Source of the DNA: Luteolibacter sp. LG18
GTDB taxonomy: Bacteria; Verrucomicrobiota; Verrucomicrobiia; Verrucomicrobiales; Akkermansiaceae
Direction: 5' to 3'
Assembly: GCF_036322585.1 (NCBI RefSeq)
Contig: NZ_AP024600.1
Span: 4,464,001 to 4,528,000 of the forward strand
Length of the DNA: 64,000 bases
Part shown: positions 56,037 to 64,000 of the stretch, piece after piece
Position numbering within the stretch: position 1 is the first letter of the stretch
Layout of the letters: every line of letters begins with the position of its first letter
Notes under the pieces: model-generated
Told to the model about the DNA's origin: nothing
The model's input: only the letters and a program-made list of their open reading frames with translations
The model's database searches: none
Made by a program: the position numbers and the translations under genes

Positions 56037-56171
56037 ATGGTCGTCATTCCTTCTTTCCGGCTGCCCTTCCTCATGGTGCCGCGCCCGCCGCGCATCGGGT
56101 TCCAACTCGCCTTCTGGCTCGGGTTGCTCTGGGTCGAGGTGATTGTCATCGCCCTCGTCCGCTCGTCGTGA
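56037..56171 (+). CDS. Possible small membrane protein, 44 residues
   Basis: An ATG-to-TGA frame of 44 codons: MVVIPSFRLPFLMVP then a basic PRPPR and the hydrophobic segment FQLAFWLGLLWVEVIVIALV. It is too short to prove by sequence, but one clean transmembrane helix after a basic segment is suggestive. It lies between the divergent antiporter and the His-rich gene. Confidence 0.3.
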   Translation: MVVIPSFRLPFLMVPRPPRIGFQLAFWLGLLWVEVIVIALVRSS

Positions 56172-56193
56172 TGCGGATGGCGATGATTTGCTC

Positions 56194-56210
56194 TTGCATG
56201 TTTATTGCAT
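56194..56210 (+). promoter_or_regulatory. TTGCAT direct repeat upstream of the His-rich/ZnuD-like genes
   Basis: TTGCAT occurs at 56194-56199 and 56205-56210, 11 bases apart, in an AT-richer patch about 26-42 bases before the His-rich gene. Such spacing fits a regulator binding one face of the helix. A zinc uptake repressor (Zur) would suit the neighbours, but the sequence does not match a known Zur box closely. Confidence 0.3.
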
Positions 56211-56235
56211 CAATGGGCAGGCTCGCGGCGTGGAA

Positions 56236-56553
56236 ATGCTCCGCGTTCGCAAGCTGCTGAAGGGTGCCGTCGCCGGCATCCTGCTGGTGCAGTTCGCGTT
56301 GATGCTGGTGATGTCCGTCTCGGGCGGGCTGCACCACGATCTGCACGTCGATGCGGATCACGCGGACCACCATTGCGAGGTCACGCTTTTCAACAGTGGC
56401 GCGCTCGATGGAGTGCCGCCGCCGTTGTCGGCCCCGCTCCCGGCCCCGGCCCTGGCTTTGCCTGAGGTCCTGCCGCCCGCTGGATTGGCGGCGGTGACGG
56501 CCACCCATCTGCTGGGGGGCGTCCTGGCCCAGTCTCCGCCACGGGCACCTTAG
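56236..56553 (+). CDS. His-rich small membrane protein upstream of a TonB receptor
   Basis: 105 residues from ATG 56236; an alternative GTG is at 56230. One hydrophobic segment near the N-terminus (VAGILLVQFALMLVMSVSG) is followed by a metal-binding-like HHDLHVDADHADHHCEV. The C-terminal half is Pro/Ala/Leu-rich. The layout, a small exported His-rich protein before a receptor, is like DUF2946-type genes found with metal uptake receptors. It probably binds zinc or copper in the periplasm. It is 128 bases from the receptor gene. Confidence 0.6.
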   Translation: MLRVRKLLKGAVAGILLVQFALMLVMSVSGGLHHDLHVDADHADHHCEVTLFNSGALDGVPPPLSAPLPAPALALPEVLPPAGLAAVTATHLLGGVLAQSPPRAP

Positions 56554-56681
56554 GCACGGGCGAATCCCGTCCGACGTTCCCAAGCGACAGCACGACGCCA
56601 CGGCGGCGCGTGTCCACCTGTCCGCGTTTTCGCGTTTCCCGCGATTCCTTTCTCAAGGCGCCGCCGTGCCCACATACCAAC

Positions 56682-58799
56682 ATGAAACCATTTTCCCGTT
56701 CCATTATCACCAGTCTCACCTTCCTCGCCTCCCTCACGCCGGTCGTGCGGGCGGAGGACGCCGCGGCTCCCAAGAAGCCCGAGGCCACCACCAATCTCGA
56801 CGACATGGTCGTCACTGGCAACCGCTCCGGCCAGACGCTGTTCGACCAGCTCCAGCCCGCGACCGTGCTCAAGGACCAGGACCTGCAAATGAAGCTCCAG
56901 CCGACGCTCGGTGAAACGCTCAACAACGAGCCAGGCGTGAGCTCCACCTACTTTGGCCCGGGAGCGAGCCGCCCGATCATCCGCGGCCTCGGCGACGACC
57001 GCGTGCGCGTCCTGCAGAACGGCACCTCGGTGCTCGATGTCTCGAACGTGAGCCCGGACCACGCCGTGGCTTCCGATCCGCTCACCATCAAGTCCGTGGA
57101 GGTGCTACGCGGCCCGGCCTCGCTGCTCTATGGTCCGAACACCGTGGGCGGCGTGGTCAATGTGATCGACGACCGCATTCCCACCGAGAAGTTCACCGGC
57201 ACCTGGCCGCAGGGGAAATTCGACCTCGGCGCGGGTTCCGCGGATGAGCTGCTGTCTTCCTCCGGAGCCATCACCTGGGGCGCGGGGCCGATCGTGTTCC
57301 ATCTCGATGGCTTCGACCGCCAGACCGATGACATCCACATCCCCGGCTTCGCCCGCTCGGAGCGCGAGCGCCTGCTCAATCCGCTGCCTCCCGGCACGCC
57401 GGAGCCCTACGGCATCCTGCCGAACAGCGCCACCGATTCGAAGGGCGCGGGCCTCGGCAGCTCCTACATCTGGGACGATGGCTACGTCGGCCTGTCCTAC
57501 TCCGGCATCGATTCCACCTACGGCACCGTCGCCGAGCCGGACGTCACCATCGGCCTGCGCCAGCGCCGCTGGGATTTCCGTGGGGCCTTCTATCACCCGG
57601 CGGAGTGGATCCGGGAGATCAACTACAAGTTCGGCTACTCGGACTACAACCACACCGAGTTCGAGGGCTCCGCACCCGGCACCCAGTTCACCATCGAGGG
57701 CTTCGACGCCCGCGCCGAACTGCTGCACGAGAAGTTCCATGGCTTCGAAGGCGCGTTCGGTTTCGAAAGCCAGCGCAGCAATTTCTCCGCGCTCGGCGAC
57801 GAGGCGTTCCTGCCACACGTCGAGAACCTCACGAACTCCGGCTTCGTCTTCGAGGAAACCCCGCTGACCGACAAGGTGCGGCTTCAGCTCGCGGCCCGCT
57901 ACGACCACCAATCGAACGATACCGAGGCCGATCCGAAGTTCGGGCCCGGCCTGAGCCGTGACTTCGATGCCTTCAGCGCCTCGGCGGGGATCGTTTACAA
58001 TCCGGTCGACGATTACGCGCTCACCTTCTCCGTGGCCTACACCCAGCGCCCGCCGACCTACGTCGAGTTGTTCGCGAACGGCCCGCACGTCGCCACCGGC
58101 ACGGTGGAAGTGGGGGACCCGAACCTCGGCACCGAGAACTCGCTGGCCTTCGATGCCTCCGTGCGGAAGAACGCGGGCTTCGTCACCGGCAGCGTCAGCG
58201 GGTTCTACTACCGCTTCAACGACTACATCAGCCTCCAGCCCACCGGCGCGATCGATCCCGTCGAACTCCTGCCGATCTTCAATTACCAGGCGATCAATGC
58301 CGACATCTACGGCGCGGAGGCCGAGGCGGTGTTCCACCTGCTCGCTCCGGCGGAAGCGGGCGACACCAAGGTGATGGCCGATCCGAAGGCGACGATCCCG
58401 GCGGCCATGAACCGCGACACCCAGAAGCTGGACCTGATCCTGCGGGCCGACTTCGTCCACGCCCAGGACCGCCGCACGGGCGAGGATCTGCCGCAAATGC
58501 CGCCGGTGCGGGGCACGGCCGCGCTCGATTACCACATCGGGAAATTCAGCGCCCGCCTGGAAGGCACCGCCGCCGCGGAGCAGAACCGCACCGCGAACTA
58601 CGAGCTACCCACCGACGGCTACTTCCTCGTCAACGCGAGCGTCGGTTACGACCTCGCCCTCGGCGGGGTGAAAACCACGCTCTACGTGAAGGGCACGAAC
58701 CTCACCGACGCGGAAGTCCGCCAGAGCACCTCGGTGCTCAAGGACATCGCGCCGATGGCCGGCCGTGGCGTGATGGTCGGCCTGCGAGGGGAGTTCTGA
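56682..58799 (+). CDS. TonB-dependent outer-membrane receptor, ZnuD-like
   Basis: 705 residues with signal peptide MKPFSRSIITSLTFLASL. A TonB-box-like LDDMVVTGN lies near residue 41. The plug has GPGASRPIIRGLGDDRVRVL, SNVSPDHAVASDPLTIKSVE and LRGPASLLYGPNTVGGVVNV, a pattern typical of ZnuD zinc-uptake receptors (the SPDHAV and RIP elements). The beta-barrel follows, ending in GRGVMVGLRGEF with a terminal Phe. A His-rich loop, expected in ZnuD, is not prominent, so other substrates are possible. The preceding His-rich gene supports metal uptake. Confidence 0.85.
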   Translation: MKPFSRSIITSLTFLASLTPVVRAEDAAAPKKPEATTNLDDMVVTGNRSGQTLFDQLQPATVLKDQDLQMKLQPTLGETLNNEPGVSSTYFGPGASRPIIRGLGDDRVRVLQNGTSVLDVSNVSPDHAVASDPLTIKSVEVLRGPASLLYGPNTVGGVVNVIDDRIPTEKFTGTWPQGKFDLGAGSADELLSSSGAITWGAGPIVFHLDGFDRQTDDIHIPGFARSERERLLNPLPPGTPEPYGILPNSATDSKGAGLGSSYIWDDGYVGLSYSGIDSTYGTVAEPDVTIGLRQRRWDFRGAFYHPAEWIREINYKFGYSDYNHTEFEGSAPGTQFTIEGFDARAELLHEKFHGFEGAFGFESQRSNFSALGDEAFLPHVENLTNSGFVFEETPLTDKVRLQLAARYDHQSNDTEADPKFGPGLSRDFDAFSASAGIVYNPVDDYALTFSVAYTQRPPTYVELFANGPHVATGTVEVGDPNLGTENSLAFDASVRKNAGFVTGSVSGFYYRFNDYISLQPTGAIDPVELLPIFNYQAINADIYGAEAEAVFHLLAPAEAGDTKVMADPKATIPAAMNRDTQKLDLILRADFVHAQDRRTGEDLPQMPPVRGTAALDYHIGKFSARLEGTAAAEQNRTANYELPTDGYFLVNASVGYDLALGGVKTTLYVKGTNLTDAEVRQSTSVLKDIAPMAGRGVMVGLRGEF

Positions 58800-58806
58800 G
58801 GCCTGT

Positions 58807-58911
58807 GTAGCCGCGCTCGGGAGAGCCCCAACGGGGCGTCATGCGATAGCCCGGGGCTATCACATGCCGCCCTTTCAGGGCTGTATGGAATTCCCTCCCG
58901 GGCGCGGCTAC
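58807..58911. repeat. CCGCG-type REP-like inverted pair with inner hairpins
   Basis: GTAG (58807-58810) starts CCGCGCTC-GGGA-GAGC; the facing unit on the minus strand is GTAG (58911-58908), CCGCGCCC-GGGA-GGG. Inside, GATAGCC-CGG-GGCTATC (58845-58861) is a perfect hairpin and CCCTTTCAGGG a third. The left GTAG begins 7 bases past the TonB receptor stop. Same family as 3840-3861. Confidence 0.75.
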
Positions 58912-58974
58912 CCCTTCCCACGCCGGGAAATGATTTCCTGTGTCAGCTTTTGCCCGATTCGGGTATGAGTTTCC

Positions 58975-59526
58975 ATGATGGAGCCCGTTCCGCAGCCCGA
59001 GATTGATCCGACCCTCGATGAGGTCGCGTTCACGCGGGCTCTGGAGGCGATGCGTCCGGCCCTGCGCGGCTACGTGCTCTCGATTTTCCCGCACCCCCAC
59101 CTGTGCGAGGACATCGTGCAGGAAACGATGCTCTTCGCCTGGGAGCGGCGGGCGGAGTTCAAAGAGGGCTCCAACCTCAAAGCCTGGGTGTTCAAGGCCG
59201 CCTATTTCAAGACCCTGGCCCAGCGCCGGGATGCCCAGCGCGACCGCCTCGTGACCTTTTCCGAGGACGTCCTCCAGAAAATCGCCGGTGCCGCCGAGGA
59301 GCGGATGGTGGATTCGGACCGCCGCCTCCACGCCCTCCAGGGCTGCCTGTCGAAGCTGAAGCCGGACGACTTCGCGCTGCTGAAACTCAAATACCTCGAT
59401 CGCGGTTCCCTCACCGCGCGGGCCCACGAACAGAACCTGGCCCCGAACCGCCTCCAGAAGGCGCTCTCCCGGCTGCGGCTCGCGCTGCGCCACTGCATCG
59501 AGGAAAAACTCTCCGCTTTCCAATGA
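58975..59526 (+). CDS. ECF sigma factor, Rhodopirellula/Verrucomicrobium type
   Basis: 183 residues. Region 2: YVLSIFPHPHLCEDIVQETM and LFAWERRAEFKEGSNLKAWV. Region 4: LQGCLSKLKPDDFALLKLKY and the helix-turn-helix NRLQKALSRLRLAL. The short linker and the KPDDFALLKLKY sequence match the sigma-70 subfamily typical of this phylum. ATG 58975 or the adjacent ATG 58978 starts it. The next gene overlaps by four bases (ATGA 59523-59526) and encodes its probable anti-sigma/FecR partner. Confidence 0.88.
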   Translation: MMEPVPQPEIDPTLDEVAFTRALEAMRPALRGYVLSIFPHPHLCEDIVQETMLFAWERRAEFKEGSNLKAWVFKAAYFKTLAQRRDAQRDRLVTFSEDVLQKIAGAAEERMVDSDRRLHALQGCLSKLKPDDFALLKLKYLDRGSLTARAHEQNLAPNRLQKALSRLRLALRHCIEEKLSAFQ

Positions 59527-61007
59527 CCCTGCCTTCACCCAACCCCGAACTCCGCCAGCTCGTCGACCGGCTCATGGACGGCGAGACTCTCGCCCGCACC
59601 GAAATGGCGCGGCTGGAGGAGCTGTTGGAGTCGCCCGATGCCCTGGCCTACTATCTTTCCGTGACGTCGCAGGAAGGCCTCATGCCCGAGGCCATCGCCG
59701 GGGCCGAACCACCGCAGGCCGTGTCCCGGCCGGTCCGCCGCTTCCCGTTCGGCATCGTTCTCCAGGCGGCCGCGGCCTGCGCGATCTTTGCGATCGGTTG
59801 GAGGCTGGGCCACCACCAGCCGGAGACCAAGGCGGTGGATCCCGCGGCACCGGCCGCGCGCATCACCGGCCTGATGGGCGTCGAGTGGAAGTCCGGCCAG
59901 GAACCGGATCTGCTGGGCCGAGGAGGTTCCGCCAAACGCCTTTCGTTCCAATCCGGTCTGGTCGAGGTCACCTACGGCAGCGGCGTGCGGGTCACGCTGG
60001 AAGGTCCCGCCGATTTCACCGTCAATGACGCTACCTCGGGCAAGCTCGATGCCGGGAAGCTGGTGGCATCGGTGCCGAAAGGCGCGGAGGGCTTCCGAGT
60101 GGATTATGCCAAGGGGAACGTCGTGGACCTCGGCACCGAGTTCGCGATGGATGCCCGTAACGATGGCTCGCTGGAACTCGGCGTGCTGGATGGCAAGGTG
60201 GACCTCAATGTCCCCGGCGATGCCCCGCGCCGCCTGATGGTGAACCAGGCGGTGCTCCACGGGAGCGACTCCGCGGAGCCGGTGCAGGCGATTCCCCTGG
60301 ACCGCGAGAAATTCGTGCGCCGCCTGCCCGCCCGGGATTTCCGCTGGAGCATGGACTCCTTCGACCCGAAGCAACTGGAGATCGACGTCACCCACCTGAT
60401 CTGGAAGGGATCGAGCTACCGGGCCATCTTCAAGTGGATCAACGGCAAGGACGCCATCGTGGTGCGGAATGTCGGGCTGTTCTGCGATGGCGAGCTGGTG
60501 GCGAAGGATTTCCACACCGGCAGCACGGGCGAACTCAGGAACGTGAACGACAATGTCTATCGCCTCGACCTGAAGCCCGCCGATTTCCGCCGCGGCCGCT
60601 GGACGATCCGCGCCTCCATCGATCCCTACGCCCGCGGGGCGGGAATCACCGGGCCGGTTCACAGCGAAGGCATTCTCCAGTTCGAGGAAGGCATGGCGAC
60701 CTCCGCGGGTCCGTCGAATTTCATCGGCAGTTGGTCCTACTACCACGCGGGCAGGCACTACGTCCGCAGCTTCATGCCGGATGGCACGATCCAGCTCGCC
60801 TCGGACAACGTGGTGACCCCCGAGTCGTTCAAAGGCTCCCATTGGACCGTGACGGATGGAGTGCTGGAGGTCGATGTGCCGGGGCTGCCCGGGGTCGTCG
60901 AGCAGCACGTGCTGCGGGATGCGAAGACGCTGATCTTCATCACCAATCCGTATGACAACGCGGTGAGGGTGGAGGACAAGACGACCGCCTCACCGGAGAA
61001 AAAGTGA
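59523..61007 (+). CDS. FecR-domain membrane protein, likely anti-sigma partner
   Basis: 494 residues. The N-terminus (ELRQLVDRLMDGETLARTEM) is a short cytoplasmic helical region in the place of an anti-sigma domain; a transmembrane segment follows near residue 78 (FGIVLQAAAACAIFAIGWRLG). A FecR core comes next: GLVEVTYGSGVRVTLEGPAD and LVASVPKGAEGFRVDYAKGN. The C-terminal third, starting at about residue 290, is a beta-rich domain of unknown specificity. It is translationally coupled to the ECF gene. The intrinsic terminator at 61209 closes the pair. Confidence 0.82.
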   Translation: MTLPSPNPELRQLVDRLMDGETLARTEMARLEELLESPDALAYYLSVTSQEGLMPEAIAGAEPPQAVSRPVRRFPFGIVLQAAAACAIFAIGWRLGHHQPETKAVDPAAPAARITGLMGVEWKSGQEPDLLGRGGSAKRLSFQSGLVEVTYGSGVRVTLEGPADFTVNDATSGKLDAGKLVASVPKGAEGFRVDYAKGNVVDLGTEFAMDARNDGSLELGVLDGKVDLNVPGDAPRRLMVNQAVLHGSDSAEPVQAIPLDREKFVRRLPARDFRWSMDSFDPKQLEIDVTHLIWKGSSYRAIFKWINGKDAIVVRNVGLFCDGELVAKDFHTGSTGELRNVNDNVYRLDLKPADFRRGRWTIRASIDPYARGAGITGPVHSEGILQFEEGMATSAGPSNFIGSWSYYHAGRHYVRSFMPDGTIQLASDNVVTPESFKGSHWTVTDGVLEVDVPGLPGVVEQHVLRDAKTLIFITNPYDNAVRVEDKTTASPEKK

Positions 61008-61208
61008 GACCCGGATGAACCGGTGGAAATCCGGTCAGCATCGGAGCGGGGCGGGTATCAGGGGGAGGAACGGGGAACGAGGTTCTCCGCTTTCCCTCCC
61101 ATCGGCATGAACCAGCCACAGCTCGTTATCCTTTCCCGCCGGGCCGCGGATCCCTCCGGGGAACGTGCGCCCCATCGCCTGGATTTCCCGGGTACATGCA
61201 ATGAACCT

Positions 61209-61239
61209 GGCCGTCCGGGAGCCATCCCGGGCGGCCTTT
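61209..61239 (+). terminator. Intrinsic terminator after the ECF/FecR pair
   Basis: GGCCGTCCGGGA (61209-61220) pairs with TCCCGGGCGGCC (61225-61236) with one G.T pair, loop GCCA, then TTT (61237-61239). It stands 202 bases after the FecR gene and about 50 before lpxA. Confidence 0.75.
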
Positions 61240-61288
61240 GTGCAAAAAACAGTGGCATTCCGTGCTCCGGTCGTTTGGCATCCCCGGC

Positions 61289-62062
61289 GTGATTCATCCC
61301 ACCGCGGTCATTTCCCCGGATGCCAAGCTCGGCGCGAACGTTCGTGTCGGCCCGTATTGTGTCATCGGCGCGCATGTCGAGCTCGGTGACGATTGCGTGC
61401 TCCACTCGCATGTGGTCATCCACGGCACCTCGAAGATCGGCAAAGGCAACGAGTTCTTCCCGTTCGCGGCCGTGGGCGGCAAGTCCCAGGACCTGAAGTA
61501 CGAGGGCGAGCCGACCTACCTGATCGTCGGCGACCGCAACGTGTTCCGCGAGAACTGCACCGTCCACCGCGGCACCCACGCCCACACGCCGACCCGGATC
61601 GGGAACGACAACCTGTTCCTGAGCTACTCGCACGTGGCGCACGATTGCCAGCTCGGCAGCAACATCATCCTTTCCAACAACGGCACGCTCGGCGGCCACG
61701 TGACCGTGGACGACCACGCGATCGTCTCGGGTGTCACCGCCGTCCACCAGTTCTGCCGCATCGGCCGCCACTCGATCACCGGAGGCTGCTCGAAGATCGT
61801 GCAGGACATCCCGCCGTTCATGATCGTGGACGGAAACCCGGCGACCACCCGCGGGCTGAACCTGGTGGGCCTGCAACGCCGTGGGTTTTCCGAGGACTCC
61901 ATCCGGGCGCTGAAGACCGCTTACAAGAAGCTGTTCCTGAAGCGCGACGCGAACTTCTCGATCGCGCTCAGCTCGCTGAAGGCCACCCACTCCGCCTCCG
62001 ATCCGCAGGTGGCCCACCTGATCGAGTTCATCGAAAGCTCCCAGCGCGGCATCAGCCGCTGA
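61289..62062 (+). CDS. lpxA: UDP-N-acetylglucosamine acyltransferase LpxA
   Basis: 257 residues from GTG 61289 (VIHPTAVISPDAKLG), the normal opening for LpxA; an earlier GTG at 61238 adds 17 non-family residues. Hexapeptide repeats build the left-handed beta-helix (LGANVRVGPYCVIGAHVELG). The catalytic His is in YSHVAHDCQLGSN and IVSGVTAVHQFCRIG follows. It starts lipid A synthesis by acylating UDP-GlcNAc. lpxD/lpxC are not here. A four-base gap separates it from the HD gene. Confidence 0.92.
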   Translation: MIHPTAVISPDAKLGANVRVGPYCVIGAHVELGDDCVLHSHVVIHGTSKIGKGNEFFPFAAVGGKSQDLKYEGEPTYLIVGDRNVFRENCTVHRGTHAHTPTRIGNDNLFLSYSHVAHDCQLGSNIILSNNGTLGGHVTVDDHAIVSGVTAVHQFCRIGRHSITGGCSKIVQDIPPFMIVDGNPATTRGLNLVGLQRRGFSEDSIRALKTAYKKLFLKRDANFSIALSSLKATHSASDPQVAHLIEFIESSQRGISR

Positions 62063-62066
62063 GGCC

Positions 62067-62663
62067 ATGGAGGCTCCGGAACGTCTCGCCCGCCAGCTCC
62101 GCTTCATCATCGAGGCGGACAAGCTCAAGGAGGTCTTCCGCCAGAGCCTGTGCTCGCAGAGCCGCCGGCAGGAGAACGACGCCGAGCATTCCTGGCATCT
62201 CGCGCTGCTGGTCATCACGCTGGCGGAGCATTCGAATGTGCCGGACATCGATGTCGCGCGCGTGCTGAAGATGGTGATCCTGCATGACCTGGTGGAGATC
62301 GATGCGGGCGACACCTTCGCCTACGATACCGCCGGTGCCGCGGATCAAAAGGAGCGCGAGGCCCGCGCCGCCGACCGGATCTTCGGTCTGCTACCGGAGG
62401 ACCAAGGAGCGGAGTTCCGGGCGATTTGGGAGGAGTTCGAAGCCCGGGAAACGCCGGAAGCGAAGTTCGCCTCCGCGGTGGACCGGTTCCAACCGATGCT
62501 GCTGAACCTTCTCACTGAAGGGACTTCGTGGCAAAAACACGGGATCACGCACGACCGCGTGGTGGCCCGCAACCGCAACATCGAGGAGGGCTCGGAAGAG
62601 CTGTGGCGATGCATGTCCGCGATGTTGGACGAGGCCGTGGCGAACGGTCATCTGCCGAGGTAG
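62067..62663 (+). CDS. HD-domain phosphohydrolase (YfbR/HDDC2 type)
   Basis: 198 residues. The HD metal site is AEHSWHLALL (His), VILHDLVEI (His-Asp pair) and a later Asp in SAVDRFQPML. The order matches the HD_3 group with 5'-deoxynucleotidase activity (YfbR, HDDC2). It starts 4 bases after lpxA. Its TAG stop belongs to the GTAG head of the REP-like unit at 62660. Confidence 0.85.
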   Translation: MEAPERLARQLRFIIEADKLKEVFRQSLCSQSRRQENDAEHSWHLALLVITLAEHSNVPDIDVARVLKMVILHDLVEIDAGDTFAYDTAGAADQKEREARAADRIFGLLPEDQGAEFRAIWEEFEARETPEAKFASAVDRFQPMLLNLLTEGTSWQKHGITHDRVVARNRNIEEGSEELWRCMSAMLDEAVANGHLPR

Positions 62664-62682
62664 CACAGGTTTTCAACTTGTG
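62660..62682 (+). repeat. GTAG-headed CACAAG REP-like hairpin at the HD gene stop
   Basis: GTAG (62660-62663) followed by CACAGGT-TTTCA-ACTTGTG (one G.T pair). The TAG is the stop codon of the HD gene. Same family as 874-896 and 62981-63003. Confidence 0.75.
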
Positions 62683-63007
62683 GGTGGGACCATACGCCAT
62701 GGCCTGTGCATCGCCAGTCGTCTGTGGTGTCGCCTCACGCCCGTTTTTCGCCCTGTAGGGGCGGCCCATAAAAGCCTGGGGTCGCAGACCCCAGGTGGGC
62801 ACATGTCATGGAGGCGCGTCCTGTAGGGACGCATTATGTGGTGGAATCGTCGGAAGATCCCAAGGCGTTCGTGATCCAACCCGCGTCGCTCCATGGGGCG
62901 CTCCTACAGCGGGCGAAGAACCCCGTGTGAATGCGTTAGGATGACTCGATGGTTTGTTGGAAGACTCCGCTCCACCCGCTCACAAGTTGAAAACTTGTGC
63001 TACTAAA
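62664..63007. other. Repeat-filled intergenic region between HD and alpha/beta hydrolase genes
   Basis: These 344 bases have no credible gene and are almost wholly repeat-like. Besides the CACAAG units at each end there are three GTAGG units: 62755-62758 and 62823-62826 on plus and 62907-62904 on minus, each followed by a G-rich GGGCG/GGACG/GAGCG. A perfect 9-base hairpin CCTGGGGTC-GCA-GACCCCAGG is at 62775-62795. Confidence 0.6.
62981..63003 (-). repeat. GTAG-headed CACAAG REP-like hairpin after the alpha/beta hydrolase
   Basis: On the minus strand GTAG (63003-63000) and CACAAGT-TTTCA-ACTTGTG (62999-62981), perfect. It begins 4 bases past the TAG stop of the hydrolase gene and faces the unit at 62660 across the region. 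Confidence 0.75.
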
Positions 63008-63706
63008 CTACGCGGGCACGCGGTTGAGGAAATCCACCACCGCGGCGCGGCAGGCGTCTGGATTCATGAAGAGCAGCAGGTGCGGCGATTCGATCCACAC
63101 CGCTTCCGCCTCGGGGAAATGCCGCTCCAACCGCGATTGCACGTCCCAGGCCAGCAGCGCGTCGTGGTGCGCCTGGATGAGCAGGATCGGCAGCGTTTCG
63201 AAGGACGGGCAATCATCCTCCTTCAGGGTGAGGATCACCTGTGCCCGTTCGCTCAGAGTCGCGGCCGGTATGCCATGGATCGCCTCCGTCAGCGCATGCA
63301 CCTTCTCGTCGCTGGCGTCCTCGCCCACCAGATACTTCCGCAGCAGCATCGCCGGTGGCGGCAGCATGAACAGGGGCCGCAGCGGCAACAGCGCCAACCC
63401 CGACGGCGCGGGCGAGGCACAGAAACCGCCGACGATCACCAGCGCCTCGATCCGACCTCGCTCGCGCAGCGCGAGCTTCATCGCGATCGGGCCGGAAAAC
63501 GATTCGCCGACCAGCACCAGCGGCCCTTCCGGCAATTGCGAGCCGAGGATCGCCACCAAGGTGTCATAGTCCTGCGGCCCTTCTTTCGGAAGGGACAGCA
63601 CCGTCACCGGATGGCCGTGCCAATCGCCCGCCGCGAAGCCATGGCTGAGCACGCCCGTGCCATCCAGCCCGGGAAAAACGACGATGTGTGGAAGAGCGGG
63701 GTTCAA
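63008..63706 (-). CDS. Alpha/beta hydrolase
   Basis: 232 residues, starting with TTG at 63706, which overlaps the upstream stop as TTGA. Nucleophile elbow VLVGESFSGPIAM, opening strand PHIVVFPGLDGTG, acid region ILLIQAHHDALLAW and His in IESPHLLLFMNPDA. No signal peptide. The FPGLDGTG start is of the lipase/esterase type common in small bacterial esterases; the substrate is not known. Its 3' end abuts a REP-like repeat. Confidence 0.78.
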   Translation of the reverse strand: MNPALPHIVVFPGLDGTGVLSHGFAAGDWHGHPVTVLSLPKEGPQDYDTLVAILGSQLPEGPLVLVGESFSGPIAMKLALRERGRIEALVIVGGFCASPAPSGLALLPLRPLFMLPPPAMLLRKYLVGEDASDEKVHALTEAIHGIPAATLSERAQVILTLKEDDCPSFETLPILLIQAHHDALLAWDVQSRLERHFPEAEAVWIESPHLLLFMNPDACRAAVVDFLNRVPA

Positions 63707-64000
63707 CGTCCTACCGGACTATAAACTTCCAGCTCGGAGAGGAAAGCGAAGTTTGGATCGTATCCATCCTGCTGCGGATGGTGGTCGATGAAAGTCGCGC
63801 GGACGTAGCGCGCATCGGCGATGGTGAAGCGGGCGGTGGAGGTCGACGCGGTCTTCGGCACGAAGCTGTTCCGCCCCACCTCCGTGAAGTTCTTGCCATC
63901 GGTGCTGATCGAAACCGTCACCGTGTTCGTCGCCCCGATGTTCGGCACGCCGTAGCGGATCGCCTGCACCGGCTGCGTGGAACCGAGGTCGATGGTTACG
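63703..64000 (-). CDS. C-terminal end of a discoidin (F5/8 type C)-like protein, cut by window edge
   Basis: The frame is open from the edge to the TGA at 63705-63703. The visible 98 residues read VTIDLGSTQPVQAIRYGV, then TVSISTDGKNFTEVGR, TARFTIADARYVRATF and LSELEVYSPVGR, the strand pattern of a discoidin/F5-8C carbohydrate-binding domain. It likely belongs to a secreted glycoside-active enzyme; the catalytic part is outside the window. The next gene starts within its stop. Confidence 0.75.
   Translation of the reverse strand, partial: VTIDLGSTQPVQAIRYGVPNIGATNTVTVSISTDGKNFTEVGRNSFVPKTASTSTARFTIADARYVRATFIDHHPQQDGYDPNFAFLSELEVYSPVGR

Overview
The window is a chromosomal segment of high-GC DNA (roughly 65% by eye) that reads best as Verrucomicrobiota, most likely Verrucomicrobiae of the Luteolibacter/Haloferula type. 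The clues are a DUF5069 protein, an ECF sigma factor of the Rhodopirellula/Verrucomicrobium type paired with a FecR-like membrane protein, a B-type succinate dehydrogenase, a secreted sulfatase and acetylesterase, an outer-membrane TonB receptor plus LpxA (Gram-negative envelope), and many lipoproteins. This is inference from gene content; no rRNA, tRNA, prophage, CRISPR array or complete insertion sequence was seen.

Layout. 1-10.5 kb: mixed housekeeping and secreted enzymes (two lipoprotein hydrolases, M20 deacylase, HEAT protein, MauE/DoxX protein, pyrF, metallo-beta-lactamase-fold hydrolase, intradiol-dioxygenase-like Tat protein, PocR-AraC regulator, DUF5069, lipB, YxxR-type sirtuin). 10.9-19.2 kb, all on the minus strand: two small heat-shock proteins, a KH RNA-binding protein, a transglutaminase-DUF2126 amidoligase, a circularly permuted ATP-grasp/alpha-E fusion, a second transglutaminase and ruvC. 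19.5-26.8 kb, minus: the shape operon mreB-mreC-mreD-mrdA-rng ending in a strong terminator, preceded by an orphan parA. 27-38.4 kb, plus: sulfatase, SWIM-SNF2 helicase, guaB, a membrane protein, guaA with terminator, and a two-gene (split) version of the fused acyl-CoA mutase IcmF. 38.4-43.4 kb, minus: a toxin-antitoxin remnant and a tightly overlapping acyltransferase-PAP2-PEP/pyruvate-binding operon. 44.1-47.6 kb, minus: sdhCAB. 48-51.3 kb, plus: a second amidoligase locus (ATP-grasp, alpha-E, transglutaminase as separate genes). 51.6-64 kb: acetylesterase, a large unknown secreted protein, a CPA2 antiporter, a His-rich protein with a ZnuD-like receptor, the ECF/FecR pair, lpxA, an HD hydrolase, an alpha/beta hydrolase and the end of a discoidin-type protein.

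The least expected layer lies between the genes. Several families of small hairpins headed by GTAG (or GTGG/GCAG), resembling REP elements, sit at the 3' ends of genes. In at least four genes the stop codon itself falls inside the repeat. A different pair of about 190-bp elements with hairpin-bearing inverted ends lies at 10.6 and 52.6 kb in opposite orientation. The other items most worth a second look are the two amidoligase loci, the split IcmF, the decayed ParE/RelE toxin beside an intact antitoxin, and the acyltransferase-PAP2-PEP/pyruvate-binding operon.
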